Positions 9,159 to 17,879 of a stretch of 64,000 nt of DNA are shown in pieces (positions within the stretch are counted from its first letter, which is position 1; each line of letters starts with the position of its first letter). The DNA lies in the NCBI RefSeq assembly GCF_001713455.1, contig NZ_CP016464.1:4698001-4762000 (forward strand). Reading direction: 5' to 3'. The position numbers and the translations under genes are program-made. This DNA comes from Bosea sp. RAC05. GTDB lineage: Bacteria; Pseudomonadota; Alphaproteobacteria; Rhizobiales; Beijerinckiaceae. The notes beneath the pieces were generated by a model that had not been told where the DNA came from, ran no database searches, and worked only from the letters and a program-made list of their open reading frames with translations.

Positions 9159-10003
9159 CCGCCCCCAAGACGACCGACGAACGCCAGGCCGCGCATCCGC
9201 GCGATGTCCGCGGCTACGACACCGAGACCCTGCGCGCCGACTTCCTGATCGAGCGCATCTTCGTTCCGGGCGAGATCACGCTGACCTACAGCCACTACGA
9301 CCGCATGATCGTCGGTGGCGCGATGCCGGCGGCGGCCGCGCTGACGCTCGCCCCCTTCGCGCCGACCGGCACGCCCTTCTTCCTGGCCCGGCGCGAGCTC
9401 GGCGTGATCAACCTGGGCGGCGCCGGCCGCGTCACGGTGGACGGTCAGGCCTTCGATCTGCCCAATCTCGACGCCCTCTATGTCGGGCTCGGCGCGAAGG
9501 ACGTCTCCTTCGCCAGCGCGGATGCCGCCAACCCCGCCAAGTTCTACCTGACCAGCGCGCCCGCCCACCGCGAGGCACCGCATCAGCTCATCCGCAAGGA
9601 CGACGCCAACACGATCCATCTCGGCTCGTCGGAGACCTCGAACAAGCGCACCATCCGGCAATACATCATGCCCAACACCACCGGCACGAACCAGCTGGTG
9701 ATGGGGATGACGGCGCTGGAGCCCGGCTCGGTCTGGAACTCGATGCCCTGCCACACCCATACGCGGCGGATGGAGGCCTATCTCTACTTCAATCTCGACC
9801 CCGCCCACCGCGTCTTCCACTTCATGGGCGAGCCGACACAGACCCGGCACCTCCTCGTCGCCAACGAGCAAGCCGTGATCTCGCCGAACTGGTCGATCCA
9901 TTGCGGCTGCGGCACCTCGAACTACGCCTTCGTTTGGGCCATGGCCGGCGACAATGTCGAGTTCACCGACATGGACCCCGCCCCCGTGGACATGCTGCGC
10001 TGA
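9155..10003 (+). CDS. kduI: 5-dehydro-4-deoxy-D-glucuronate isomerase
   Basis: A 282-residue KduI (E. coli KduI is about 278). It isomerises 5-keto-4-deoxyuronate, made from unsaturated uronates of pectin, alginate or glycosaminoglycans, to 2,5-diketo-3-deoxygluconate. The cupin-like zinc ligands are present: H200 and H202 with E207 in CHTHTRRMEAYLYF, and H249 in WSIHCGCGTSNYAF. The start is GTG inside the uxaC stop (GTGA overlap), and the stop overlaps the kduD ATG by one base, so the genes are translationally coupled. Confidence 0.95.
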   Translation: MTAPKTTDERQAAHPRDVRGYDTETLRADFLIERIFVPGEITLTYSHYDRMIVGGAMPAAAALTLAPFAPTGTPFFLARRELGVINLGGAGRVTVDGQAFDLPNLDALYVGLGAKDVSFASADAANPAKFYLTSAPAHREAPHQLIRKDDANTIHLGSSETSNKRTIRQYIMPNTTGTNQLVMGMTALEPGSVWNSMPCHTHTRRMEAYLYFNLDPAHRVFHFMGEPTQTRHLLVANEQAVISPNWSIHCGCGTSNYAFVWAMAGDNVEFTDMDPAPVDMLR

Positions 10004-10761
10004 TGGCCTCGCCCTTCGACCTCACCGGCCGCGGAGCCCTGGTGACCGGCGCCAATACCGGCATCGGCCAGGGCATCGCGCTGGCGCTGGCGCAAGCGGG
10101 CGCCACGGTGGTGGCCGCCGGGCGCTCGGACCTGAACGAGACGCTGGGGCTGGTCGCGGCGGCCGGCGGAACGGCTCATGCCCTCAAGGTCGATCTTCAG
10201 GAGCAGGGCATCGCGCCGCGCGTCATCGCGCAGGCTGAAGGTCTCGCCGGCCCGCTCGACATCCTCGTCAACAATGCCGGCATCATCCGCCGGGCCGACG
10301 CCCTCGATTTCAGCGAGAGCGACTGGGACGAGGTGATGAACGTCAACCTCAAGGCGACGTTCTTCCTGGCCCAGGCCTTCGCAAAATCGGCGGTCGAGGC
10401 CGGACGCGGCGCCCGCATCGTCAACATCGCCTCGCTGCTGTCGTTCCAGGGCGGCATCCGCGTCGCCTCCTACACCGCCAGCAAGAGCGGGCTCGCCGGC
10501 CTGACCAAGCTGCTCGCCTGCGAATGGGCGCAGAAGGGCATCAATGTGAACGCCATCGCCCCGGGCTACATCGAGAGCAACAACACGCAGGCGCTCCGCG
10601 CCGACCCCGACCGCAACCAGGCGATCCTGGCGCGCATTCCTGCCGGCCGCTGGGGCAAGCCCTCGGACATCGGCGGCGCCGCCGTGTTCCTCGCCAGCGA
10701 CGCCGCCGCCTACATGCACGGCGCCATCATCCCCGTCGACGGAGGCTGGCTCGCACGATGA
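10003..10761 (+). CDS. kduD: 2-dehydro-3-deoxy-D-gluconate 5-dehydrogenase
   Basis: A 252-residue short-chain dehydrogenase that reduces 2,5-diketo-3-deoxygluconate to KDG with NAD(P)H, the step after KduI. Motifs: TGANTGIG nucleotide-binding loop (residues 15-22), NNAG, catalytic S144, and YTASK with Y157 and K161. The C-terminal YMHGAIIPVDGGWLAR is the usual SDR ending. The KduD assignment over other SDRs rests on its position between kduI and kdgF and on length. It overlaps kduI by 1 bp and the next gene by 4 bp. Confidence 0.92.
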   Translation: MASPFDLTGRGALVTGANTGIGQGIALALAQAGATVVAAGRSDLNETLGLVAAAGGTAHALKVDLQEQGIAPRVIAQAEGLAGPLDILVNNAGIIRRADALDFSESDWDEVMNVNLKATFFLAQAFAKSAVEAGRGARIVNIASLLSFQGGIRVASYTASKSGLAGLTKLLACEWAQKGINVNAIAPGYIESNNTQALRADPDRNQAILARIPAGRWGKPSDIGGAAVFLASDAAAYMHGAIIPVDGGWLAR

Positions 10762-11099
10762 CCACGCGTCTCAATTCCTTCTTCCAGCAGGACGCCGCGA
10801 TCGCCTGGGAGCCGACCGAGCCCGGCGTGAAGCGCAAGATCATGGCCTATGGCGAGGATCTGATGGTGGTGCGGGTGGTCTTCGAGGCCGGTGCCGTCGG
10901 CAAGGCGCACCAGCACCCGCATCGCCAGGCTTCCTACGTCGAGAGCGGCGTCTTCGACGTCACCATCGACGGACAGACCCAGCGGCTGACGGCCGGCGAC
11001 ACCTTCTTCGTCCCGGCCGATCTCGTCCACGGCGTCACCGCGGTCGAGGCCGGCCAGCTGATCGATTCCTTCACGCCGATGCGGAAGGAATTCGTCTGA
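10758..11099 (+). CDS. kdgF: cupin protein, probable KdgF (unsaturated uronate linearisation)
   Basis: A 113-residue single-domain cupin. Likely metal ligands are H51, H53, Q57 (HQHPHRQASYVESG) and H91 (FVPADLVHGV), the usual two-motif cupin pattern. KdgF proteins of this size turn 4,5-unsaturated monouronates into the linear 5-keto-4-deoxyuronate used by KduI. The gene overlaps kduD by 4 bp (ATGA) and sits in a kduI-kduD operon, which fits that job. A generic sugar-binding or regulatory cupin cannot be excluded. Confidence 0.75.
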   Translation: MTTRLNSFFQQDAAIAWEPTEPGVKRKIMAYGEDLMVVRVVFEAGAVGKAHQHPHRQASYVESGVFDVTIDGQTQRLTAGDTFFVPADLVHGVTAVEAGQLIDSFTPMRKEFV

Positions 11100-11191
11100 A
11101 ACACGCCTTGCCGGGATGACCTGGCAGGGCGCCCATCGAAGGGCAAGAACGACCGGGAAAAGCCGGCGAACCATATCGGGAGAGAACCATC

Positions 11192-12175
11192 ATGAGCATT
11201 ACCAAGAGGACCTTCGGCCTGCTCGCGGGCGCCGCCATGCTGGCGTCGGTCGCGCTTCCCGCAGCCGCCCAGACCGTCCTGCGGTCCACCGACATCCACC
11301 CGACCGACTATCCGACGGTCGAGGCTGTCCGCCACATCAGCAAGCTGCTGGAGGAGCGCACCAAGGGCCGCATCAAGATCAACGTCTTCCACTCGGCCCA
11401 GCTCGGCAACGAGAAGGACACGATCGAGCAGACCCGCTTCGGCGTGATCGACCTGAACCGCATCAACATGGCGCCGTTCAACAACCTGATCCCGGCGACC
11501 AACGTGCCGTCCCTGCCCTTCATCTTCCGCTCGGTCGCGCATATGCGCACCGTGATGGACGGCCCGATCGGCGACTCGATCCTCAAGGAGTTCGAAAAGC
11601 ACGATCTCGTCGGGCTCGCCTTCTATGATTCCGGTTCGCGCTCCTTCTACAACTCCAAGCGCCCGATCAACACGCCCGCCGACATGAAGGGCATGAAGAT
11701 CCGCGTCCAGCAGTCGGACATGTTCGTCGCGCTGGTCTCGGCGCTCGGCGCCAATGCGACGCCGATGGCCTTCGGCGAGGTCTACTCCGCCCTGCAGACC
11801 GGCGTCATCGATGGCGCCGAGAACAACTGGCCGTCCTACGAGTCGACCAAGCACTTCGAGGTCTCGAAGTTCTACTCGCTGACCGAGCACTCGCTCTCGC
11901 CGGAAGTGCTGGTCATGTCCAAGCGCAGCTTCGACAAGCTCTCCAAGGAAGACCAGGAGATCATGAAGGCCGCCGCCAAGGAGTCCGTCGCCAAGATGCG
12001 CGAGCTCTGGGACGCCCGCGAGAAGGCCTCGGAAGCCAAGGTCAAGGCTGGCGGCGCGGTGATCAACGCGGTCGAGAAGCAGCCCTTCATCGACGCCATG
12101 AAGCCCGTCTACGACAAGTTCGTCACCGACGCGGCCCTCAAGGACCTCGTCGCGAAGATCCAGGCGGTCAAGTAG
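11192..12175 (+). CDS. dctP: TRAP transporter substrate-binding protein (DctP family)
   Basis: A 327-residue periplasmic binding protein with a typical signal peptide (LLAGAAMLASVALPAAAQ, cleavage after AAA). DctP-family features include the N-terminal HPTDYPTVEAVRHISKLLEERTKGRIKINVF segment (quoted in parts), the MKGMKIRVQQSDMF strand with the arginine that binds the substrate carboxylate, and GEVYSALQTGVIDGAENN. It probably captures hexuronates or KDG-like acids, judging from its place between kdgF and uxuB. A good SD (GGGAGAG) precedes the ATG. A strong hairpin lies just after the stop codon. Confidence 0.93.
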   Translation: MSITKRTFGLLAGAAMLASVALPAAAQTVLRSTDIHPTDYPTVEAVRHISKLLEERTKGRIKINVFHSAQLGNEKDTIEQTRFGVIDLNRINMAPFNNLIPATNVPSLPFIFRSVAHMRTVMDGPIGDSILKEFEKHDLVGLAFYDSGSRSFYNSKRPINTPADMKGMKIRVQQSDMFVALVSALGANATPMAFGEVYSALQTGVIDGAENNWPSYESTKHFEVSKFYSLTEHSLSPEVLVMSKRSFDKLSKEDQEIMKAAAKESVAKMRELWDAREKASEAKVKAGGAVINAVEKQPFIDAMKPVYDKFVTDAALKDLVAKIQAVK

Positions 12176-12193
12176 TCCCGCCCCATTCGCTCT

Positions 12194-12227
12194 ACGGGCG
12201 GCGGCCTCCCGCCGCCCGTTTTCGTTT
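12194..12227 (+). terminator. terminator-like hairpin between dctP and dctQ
   Basis: ACGGGCGGCGG (12194-12204) pairs perfectly with CCGCCGCCCGT (12209-12219) across a 4-nt loop and is followed by TTTTCGTTT. It lies 18 nt after the dctP stop and 25 nt before dctQ. It probably acts as a partial terminator or 3'-end stabiliser that keeps binding-protein mRNA above permease mRNA. Confidence 0.65.
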
Positions 12228-12251
12228 CCCGCCCACTGTCAGGACCTGTCC

Positions 12252-12785
12252 ATGAGCGGCTTTGCCCGGATGCTCACGCGCATCAATTCACGACTCAGCC
12301 TGGTCGCCCTGCTCGCAGCCGGCCTCGGGCTGATCGCCATGACCGCGATCGTCGCCTGGACCGTGTTCGGCCGCTACGTCCTCAACGCGACGCCGACCTG
12401 GGGCGAGCCCGCCTCGCTGTTCCTGATGCTCTGGTTCATCCTGCTGGGCGGCTCCGTCGGCGTCCGCGAGCTCGACCATATGGGCTTCGATGTCGGCCTG
12501 CATTACCTGCGCGGCACGCCCAAGAGCGTCCTCATCGTCGCCAACGAGGTGCTGGTGACGCTCTTCGCCTTCGCCATGGTCTGGTATGGCACCGAGCTCG
12601 CCGCCAAGGTCTGGAGCGATCGCCTGCCGATGATCGGCATCTCGAAGGGCTGGGACTATGTCCCGATCATCGCCGGCGGCGCGCTGATCGCGCTGTTCTC
12701 GATCGAGAAGCTCCTGCTCTTCTTCACCGGCGAGAAGCTCGCGCCGATGCCGCTGAACGCCAACGGTCTTGGCGGGGAGGCCTGA
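12252..12785 (+). CDS. dctQ: TRAP transporter small permease (DctQ family)
   Basis: A 177-residue inner-membrane protein with four hydrophobic segments, the standard DctQ topology. The family motif region WGEPASLFLMLWFILLGGSVGVRE is visible (shown as WGEPASLFLMLWF). It forms the membrane complex with DctM and is driven by a sodium or proton gradient. AGGA, 7 nt before the ATG, is a good SD. The stop lies 3 bp before dctM. Confidence 0.92.
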   Translation: MSGFARMLTRINSRLSLVALLAAGLGLIAMTAIVAWTVFGRYVLNATPTWGEPASLFLMLWFILLGGSVGVRELDHMGFDVGLHYLRGTPKSVLIVANEVLVTLFAFAMVWYGTELAAKVWSDRLPMIGISKGWDYVPIIAGGALIALFSIEKLLLFFTGEKLAPMPLNANGLGGEA

Positions 12786-12788
12786 GCG

Positions 12789-14069
12789 ATGGCCATCACG
12801 ATCCTCTTCACCTCCTTCGCCGCGCTCCTGCTGATGGGCGTGCCCGTCGCCTTCTGCCTCGGGCTCTCCTCGATGGCGACGGTGCTCTACATCGGTATCC
12901 CGCCCGTCGTCATCTTCCAGCAGATGTCGACCGGCATGAACGCCTTCGCCATGCTGGCGATCCCGTTCTTCATCTATTCGGGCGACCTGATGATCCGCGG
13001 CGGCATCGCCGACCGCCTGATCCAGTTCGCCTCCTCGCTGGTCGGGCATCTGCGCGGCGGGCTGGGCCAGGTCAACGTCATCACCTGCACGCTCTTCGGC
13101 GGCATCTCCGGCTCGGCCGTGGCGGACGCTTCCGCCGTCGGCGGCATCATGATCCCGCAGATGGTCAAGCGCGGCTATGCGCCCGACTATGCCGTCAACG
13201 TCACCGCGAACGCCGCGATCATCGCGCTCTTGATCCCGCCCTCGCACAACATGATCATCTATTCGCTGGCCGCCGGCGGCACGATCTCGATCGCCGATCT
13301 GTTCACGGCGGGCGTCGTGCCCGGCGTGATGCTGTGCATCGCCCTGATGGTCGCCGCCTGGGCCGTCGCGGTGAACCGCGGCTATCCGGCCGACATCTTC
13401 CCGGGCTTCCTGACGGTCGCGCGCCTCTTTGTCGCCGCGACGCCCGGCCTGCTGCTGATCGCCATCATCTTCGGCGGTGTCCGCTCGGGCGTCTTCACCG
13501 CGACGGAATCGTCCTGCATCGCGGTGATCTACGCGCTGCTGATCACGATCTTCGTCTATCGCGGGCTCGACTTCAAAGGCTTCACCCACGCCACGCTCGG
13601 CGCGGTGCGCACCACCGCCATGGTGCTGCTGATCATCGGCGCAGCGAGTTCCTTCGGCTGGCTGATGGCCTTCCTCGAGGTGCCGAAGGCGACGATCGCG
13701 CTGATGCAGGCGATCTCCGACAACCCGCTGGTCATCCTGCTGATGATCAACGTCATCCTGCTGGTGCTCGGCACCTTCATGGACATGGCGCCGATGATCA
13801 TCATCTGCACGCCGATCTTCCTGCCCGTGGTCAAGGCGATCGGCGTCGATCCCGTGCATTTCGGCGTCATCCTGATCCTCAACGCCGGCATCGGGCTCAA
13901 CACGCCGCCGGTCGGCTCGGTCCAGTTTGTCGCCTGCGCCATCGGCAAGGTCTCGATCAGCGAGTCCATGAAGACGATCTGGCCGTTCTACGGCGCCAGC
14001 GTTGCCGTGCTCTTGCTGATCACCTATGTCCCGGCCTTCTCCCTCTGGCTGCCGGGCATGTTCCGTTGA
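12789..14069 (+). CDS. dctM: TRAP transporter large permease (DctM family)
   Basis: A 426-residue membrane protein with about 12 hydrophobic segments, the transport subunit of the TRAP system. DctM signatures include FGGISGSAVADASAVGGIMIP, ALLIPPSHNMIIYS and LNAGIGLNTPPVGSVQF. It follows dctQ by 3 bp, and its stop overlaps the TTG start of uxuB, placing the reductase in the same transcript. Together with dctP and dctQ it should import the operon's hexuronate substrate. Confidence 0.95.
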   Translation: MAITILFTSFAALLLMGVPVAFCLGLSSMATVLYIGIPPVVIFQQMSTGMNAFAMLAIPFFIYSGDLMIRGGIADRLIQFASSLVGHLRGGLGQVNVITCTLFGGISGSAVADASAVGGIMIPQMVKRGYAPDYAVNVTANAAIIALLIPPSHNMIIYSLAAGGTISIADLFTAGVVPGVMLCIALMVAAWAVAVNRGYPADIFPGFLTVARLFVAATPGLLLIAIIFGGVRSGVFTATESSCIAVIYALLITIFVYRGLDFKGFTHATLGAVRTTAMVLLIIGAASSFGWLMAFLEVPKATIALMQAISDNPLVILLMINVILLVLGTFMDMAPMIIICTPIFLPVVKAIGVDPVHFGVILILNAGIGLNTPPVGSVQFVACAIGKVSISESMKTIWPFYGASVAVLLLITYVPAFSLWLPGMFR

Positions 14070-15532
14070 CACGACTGACGAAGAGCACCCTCTCCGCCCT
14101 CAGCGAGGCGGTCCGCCGCCCCGCCTATGACCGCGCGCGGCTGACGCCGGGCATCGTCCATCTCGGTTTGGGCGCCTTCGCCCGCGCCCATCTCTGCGAG
14201 TACACCGAGGACGCGCTGGAGCTGGAGTTCGGCGCCTGGGGCGTCACCGGCGCGAGCCTGCAGCGGCCCGACCAGCGCGACCGGCTGGCGCCGCAGGACG
14301 GGCTCTACACCCTGCTCAAGCGCGCTCCGACCGGGCCCGACCTGCGCCTCATCGGCTGCCTCGGTGAGGTGCTGGTCGCGCCGGAGAACCCGGCCGCGCT
14401 GATCGCGCGCATGGCCTCCCCCGATACGCGGATCGTCTCGCTGACGGTCACCGAGAAGGGCTATTGCCACGACCCCGCCACCGGCCGGCTCAAGGCCGAC
14501 CATCCCGACATCGTCCACGACCTCGCCCATCCGGACACCCCGCGTTCGGCGGTGGGCCTCATCGTCGCCGCCCTGAAGGCGCGTCGTGCCGCCGGGCTCG
14601 GCCCCTTCACGGCGCTGAGCTGCGACAACCTCCCCCACAACGGCGGCGTGTTGCGCGGCCTCGTGCGCGACTTCGCGGCGCTGAGCGATGATGGCCTGAG
14701 CCAGTGGATCGAAGCCAACGGCGCCTTCCCGGCGACAATGGTCGACCGCATCGTACCGGCCACGACCGACGCCGACATCGCCGAGGTCGCGGGCCTGATC
14801 GGGCTGGAGGACGCCGCGCCCGTGATCGGCGAGCCCTTCCGGCAATGGGCGATCCAGGACGTCTTCGCCGCCAGCCGCCCAGCCTGGGAGCGTGTCGGAG
14901 CCCAGATGGTCTCGCAGGTCGCGCCCTTCGAGTTCATGAAGCTGCGCATGCTCAACGGCGCGCATTCCAGCCTCGCCTATCTCGGCTATCTCGCCGGCCA
15001 CGAGACGGTGTCTGAAGCCAGTGGCGACCCGGTCTTGGCGCGCTTCCTCGAAGGTCTCTGGGCGGAGATCATCCCGACCGTTCCCGCGCCGCAGGGTGTC
15101 GTCCTCTCCGACTATGCGCAGGCGCTGCTCGCCCGCTTCCGCAACCCCGCCATCCGCCATCGCACCTGGCAGATCGCCATGGATGGTTCTCAGAAGCTGC
15201 CGCAGCGGCTGCTGGGAACGATCCGCGACCGCCTCAGGCAGGACGCCCCGATCGACCATCTCGCGCTCGGTGTCGCGGCCTGGATGCGCTATGTCTCCGG
15301 CACCGACGAAAGGGGCGCGACGATCGACGTTCGCGACCCGCTGGCCGTGACCTTCGCGGAGAAGGCCAGGACCGCCGGCCGCGACGCAATGGCGCTCAGC
15401 CGGTCGCTGTTCGGCATCGAGGCGATCTTCGGCGCCGACCTGCCGCGCGAGCCGCGGTTCACGCAGGCCGTCGAGAGGCATCTCGCAGCGCTGTTCGACA
15501 AGGGCGCGAAGGCGACGGTGGCCGCGCTCTGA
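14066..15532 (+). CDS. uxuB: D-mannonate oxidoreductase (fructuronate reductase), mannitol dehydrogenase family
   Basis: A 488-residue polyol-specific long-chain dehydrogenase. N-terminal Rossmann region HLGLGAFARAHLCEYTEDAL; substrate-site Asn in SCDNLPHNGGVLRG; catalytic Lys with Asn and His in KLRMLNGAH (K at about residue 292), spaced K-x4-N-x2-H as in mannitol 2-dehydrogenase. In a uxaC operon the best call is UxuB, which reduces D-fructuronate to D-mannonate; mannitol or tagaturonate activity is possible. The start is TTG, overlapping the dctM stop (TTGA). Mannonate dehydratase (uxuA), kdgK and kdgA are not in the window. Confidence 0.85.
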   Translation: MTRLTKSTLSALSEAVRRPAYDRARLTPGIVHLGLGAFARAHLCEYTEDALELEFGAWGVTGASLQRPDQRDRLAPQDGLYTLLKRAPTGPDLRLIGCLGEVLVAPENPAALIARMASPDTRIVSLTVTEKGYCHDPATGRLKADHPDIVHDLAHPDTPRSAVGLIVAALKARRAAGLGPFTALSCDNLPHNGGVLRGLVRDFAALSDDGLSQWIEANGAFPATMVDRIVPATTDADIAEVAGLIGLEDAAPVIGEPFRQWAIQDVFAASRPAWERVGAQMVSQVAPFEFMKLRMLNGAHSSLAYLGYLAGHETVSEASGDPVLARFLEGLWAEIIPTVPAPQGVVLSDYAQALLARFRNPAIRHRTWQIAMDGSQKLPQRLLGTIRDRLRQDAPIDHLALGVAAWMRYVSGTDERGATIDVRDPLAVTFAEKARTAGRDAMALSRSLFGIEAIFGADLPREPRFTQAVERHLAALFDKGAKATVAAL

Positions 15533-15587
15533 TCGAGCGCGCGGGGACCCCCTTGATCCCGCCCGCCCCCTCGCGCCAGATGCGCGC

Positions 15588-16418
15588 ATGATCCGCGCCG
15601 TCCTCCTCACGCTGGCCCTGCTGACGCTCGCCGCGCCGGCCGCGCTGGCGCAGTCGCGCGTCACCGTGCCGAACTTCTGGGACCCGCGCATCCGGCTCGA
15701 CCGACCCGAGCCCGGCCCGCCCCGCGTCATCCGCTTCCTGACCGACGACGAATACCCGCCGCTGCATTTCGCCGGGCCCGATGGCGGCCTGACCGGCTTC
15801 TCGGTCGAACTGGCGCGGGCCGCCTGCGAGAAGCTCGGCTGGACCTGCACCGTACAGGCCCGCCGTTTCGACACGCTGCTGGATTCGCTCGCCGAGGGCC
15901 GCGGCGACGTTCTGGCTGCGGCGCTGAACCTGACACCACCGATCCGCGCCCGCTTTGCGGCCAGCCATCTCTATTTCCGCGGCTCGGCCCGCTTCGCCAC
16001 CACCCGCGGCAACGCCCAGGCCGAACTCGACACGCGCTCCCTGCAGGGCAAGCGCGTCGCCGTCGTCGCCGGCACGGCGCATCAGGCCTATCTCGAACGG
16101 CTTCTGCCCTTCGTCCAGCGCCGCGAGGCGGCAAGCCTCGCCGCCGCCATCACGGCCCTGCGCAGCGGCGACGCCGAATTCGTCTTCGGCGACGGCGTCG
16201 CACTCTCGCTGCTGCTCGCCGGCAGCGGCGGCAGCGAACTCGCCTTCACCGGCGGGCCCTTCCTCGAAAGCCGCTATTTCGGCGAGGGCGTCGCCTTCCT
16301 CCTGCGCAAGGACGAGGCGCCGCTCAAGCGCTCCCTCGACTACGCGCTGCAGTCGCTCTGGGACGACGGCACCTATGCGCGGCTCTATCTGCGGTTCTTC
16401 CCGGTGAGCCCGTTCTGA
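15588..16418 (+). CDS. orphan solute-binding protein, family 3
   Basis: A 276-residue periplasmic protein with a clear signal peptide (VLLTLALLTLAAPAALAQ) and a family 3 solute-binding fold. Landmarks are FLTDDEYPPLHFAGPDGGLTG, GFSVELARAACEKLGW, LQGKRVAVVAGTAHQAYLE and FLLRKDEAPLKRSLDYALQS. Such proteins bind amino acids or similar small molecules for ABC importers, but no permease or ATPase gene is adjacent, so it may serve a distant transporter or act as a sensor. It follows the uronate operon by 55 bp in the same direction; nothing shows that it belongs to it. Confidence 0.88.
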   Translation: MIRAVLLTLALLTLAAPAALAQSRVTVPNFWDPRIRLDRPEPGPPRVIRFLTDDEYPPLHFAGPDGGLTGFSVELARAACEKLGWTCTVQARRFDTLLDSLAEGRGDVLAAALNLTPPIRARFAASHLYFRGSARFATTRGNAQAELDTRSLQGKRVAVVAGTAHQAYLERLLPFVQRREAASLAAAITALRSGDAEFVFGDGVALSLLLAGSGGSELAFTGGPFLESRYFGEGVAFLLRKDEAPLKRSLDYALQSLWDDGTYARLYLRFFPVSPF

Positions 16419-16443
16419 CGCCGGCAATCATACGGCCTCTTGC

Positions 16444-16534
16444 GTCATGGTCGGGCTTGTCCCGACCATCCACGCCTTCCCTCGTCCCGTGCGGTGTTCA
16501 AGACGTGGATGCTCGCCACAAGGGCGAGCATGAC
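16444..16534. repeat. GTCAT...ATGAC palindromic repeat
   Basis: A 91-bp element bounded by GTCAT and ATGAC. It has two hairpins (GGTCGGGCTTGTCCCGACC and GCTCGCCACAAGGGCGAGC) flanked by an inner inverted repeat CATCCACG/CGTGGATG. It lies between the convergent solute-binding protein and amidohydrolase genes and could serve as a terminator for both. Confidence 0.75.
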
Positions 16535-16556
16535 GGCGAGCGTTGGTCGGTTGCTG

Positions 16557-17714
16557 TCACTTCGCCGGCGCGTTCGCGCTGAGCGCCTGCTTCGCCACCG
16601 CCGCCAGCCAGCCGGACGCCGCCGGCAGGATCGCGTCGTTGAAGTCGTAGCGGTCGTTGTGCAGTTCGCCGCCGTCGCGCACCGGGCCGTTGCCGATCCA
16701 GACATAGGCGCCCGGCAGCCGCTGCAGGAAATGGGCGAAGTCCTCGCCGGTCGTGCTGGGCTTGAGATCACGCCGCAGCCCCACCCCGGCCGCCTGCGCA
16801 GCCGCGGCGGCGATCTCCTCCTCCGCCGCCGTGTTGATGGTGGCGGCGCCATGCATCGTCTCGACCTCCGCCTCCATCTCGAAAGTGGCAGCGATGTTCT
16901 GCGCGATCGCGCGGATGCGCCCGAGCAGACGCTCGCGCACCTCCGCCACGAAGGTGCGGAAGGTGCCTTCGATGAAGACGCTGGTCGGGATCTGGTTCGA
17001 GGCCGAGCCGCCATGCACCTGGCCGATCGACACGACCGCCGACTGCATCGGATCGATGTTGCGCGAGACGATCGTCTGCAGCGCGACGATGAGATGCCCC
17101 ATGGCGACGATCGGGTCGCGTGTCGTCTCCGGCAGCGCCGCATGGCCCGCCGTGCCGTGCAGCGTGATCTTGAAGCGGCCGGGCTCGGACATCACGGGAC
17201 CGCGATGCACGGCGATGGTGCCCGCCTCCAGCCCCGGCCAGTTGTGCAGGGCGAAGATGCGCTCCATCGGAAAGCGCTCGATCACGCCGTCGGCGAGCAT
17301 CGCCTGAGCGCCGCCGGCGCCCTCCTCGGCCGGCTGGAAGACGAACTGCACGGTGCCGCTCCAGCCTTCGTCGCGGGCGAGCAGGGCGGCCGCGCCGAGC
17401 AGCGCCGTGGTGTGCCCGTCATGGCCGCAGGCATGCATGACGTTCGGCCGCGTGGAGTTATAGGGCAGGTCGTTCGCCTCGAGGATCGGCAGCGCGTCCA
17501 TGTCGGCGCGCAGGCCGACCGAGCGCTCCGAGCCGCCTCGCCTCAGCGTCGCCACCACGCCATGGCCGCCGATGCCGGCGGTGAAGGGCACGCCGAGTTC
17601 GGTCAGCTTCGCCTGGACGAAGGCACTCGTCTCCTGCTCCTGCCGCCCGAGTTCCGGATGGGCGTGGAGATGGCGTCGCCAGGCGGTCAGGGTGTCGTGC
17701 AGATGGCGATCCAA
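16557..17714 (-). CDS. M20-family amidohydrolase (hippurate hydrolase-like)
   Basis: A 385-residue metallo-amidohydrolase of the M20D group (hippurate hydrolase, N-acyl-amino acid or indole-acetyl-amino acid hydrolases). Metal-site residues are visible in MHACGHDGH (C96, H98) and QPAEEGAGG (E130, E131), and the dimerisation domain follows ([20 protein letters not shown]). TTG at 17714 is the best start: GAGAGG lies 9 nt upstream and no ATG is near. The exact N-acyl substrate is unknown. Confidence 0.9.
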   Translation of the reverse strand: MDRHLHDTLTAWRRHLHAHPELGRQEQETSAFVQAKLTELGVPFTAGIGGHGVVATLRRGGSERSVGLRADMDALPILEANDLPYNSTRPNVMHACGHDGHTTALLGAAALLARDEGWSGTVQFVFQPAEEGAGGAQAMLADGVIERFPMERIFALHNWPGLEAGTIAVHRGPVMSEPGRFKITLHGTAGHAALPETTRDPIVAMGHLIVALQTIVSRNIDPMQSAVVSIGQVHGGSASNQIPTSVFIEGTFRTFVAEVRERLLGRIRAIAQNIAATFEMEAEVETMHGAATINTAAEEEIAAAAAQAAGVGLRRDLKPSTTGEDFAHFLQRLPGAYVWIGNGPVRDGGELHNDRYDFNDAILPAASGWLAAVAKQALSANAPAK

Positions 17715-17879
17715 GGCGGCGGTCCTCTCGAAGGCGTGTCGGCGGCAGCCTATACCCGGCACGCCATTCGACAACTGCTCCAGACGCATCCCGTCCGACT
17801 CATTGACGCCCCCCTTCGCAATCTGCGAAAGCCCCTGCCTCGCATTTTCGCGTTGAACCTGGAGAGGACACCACTCCCG

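Noticed and set aside
11106..11131. Hairpin between kdgF and dctP
   Set aside because: The inverted repeat (GCCTTGCCGGG against CCTGGCAGGGC) has two mismatches and no T tract, and it precedes rather than follows the binding-protein gene.
12288..14072. 594-codon open frame antisense to dctQM
   Set aside because: His/Asp/Gln-rich antisense of two membrane proteins; no start signal or domain.
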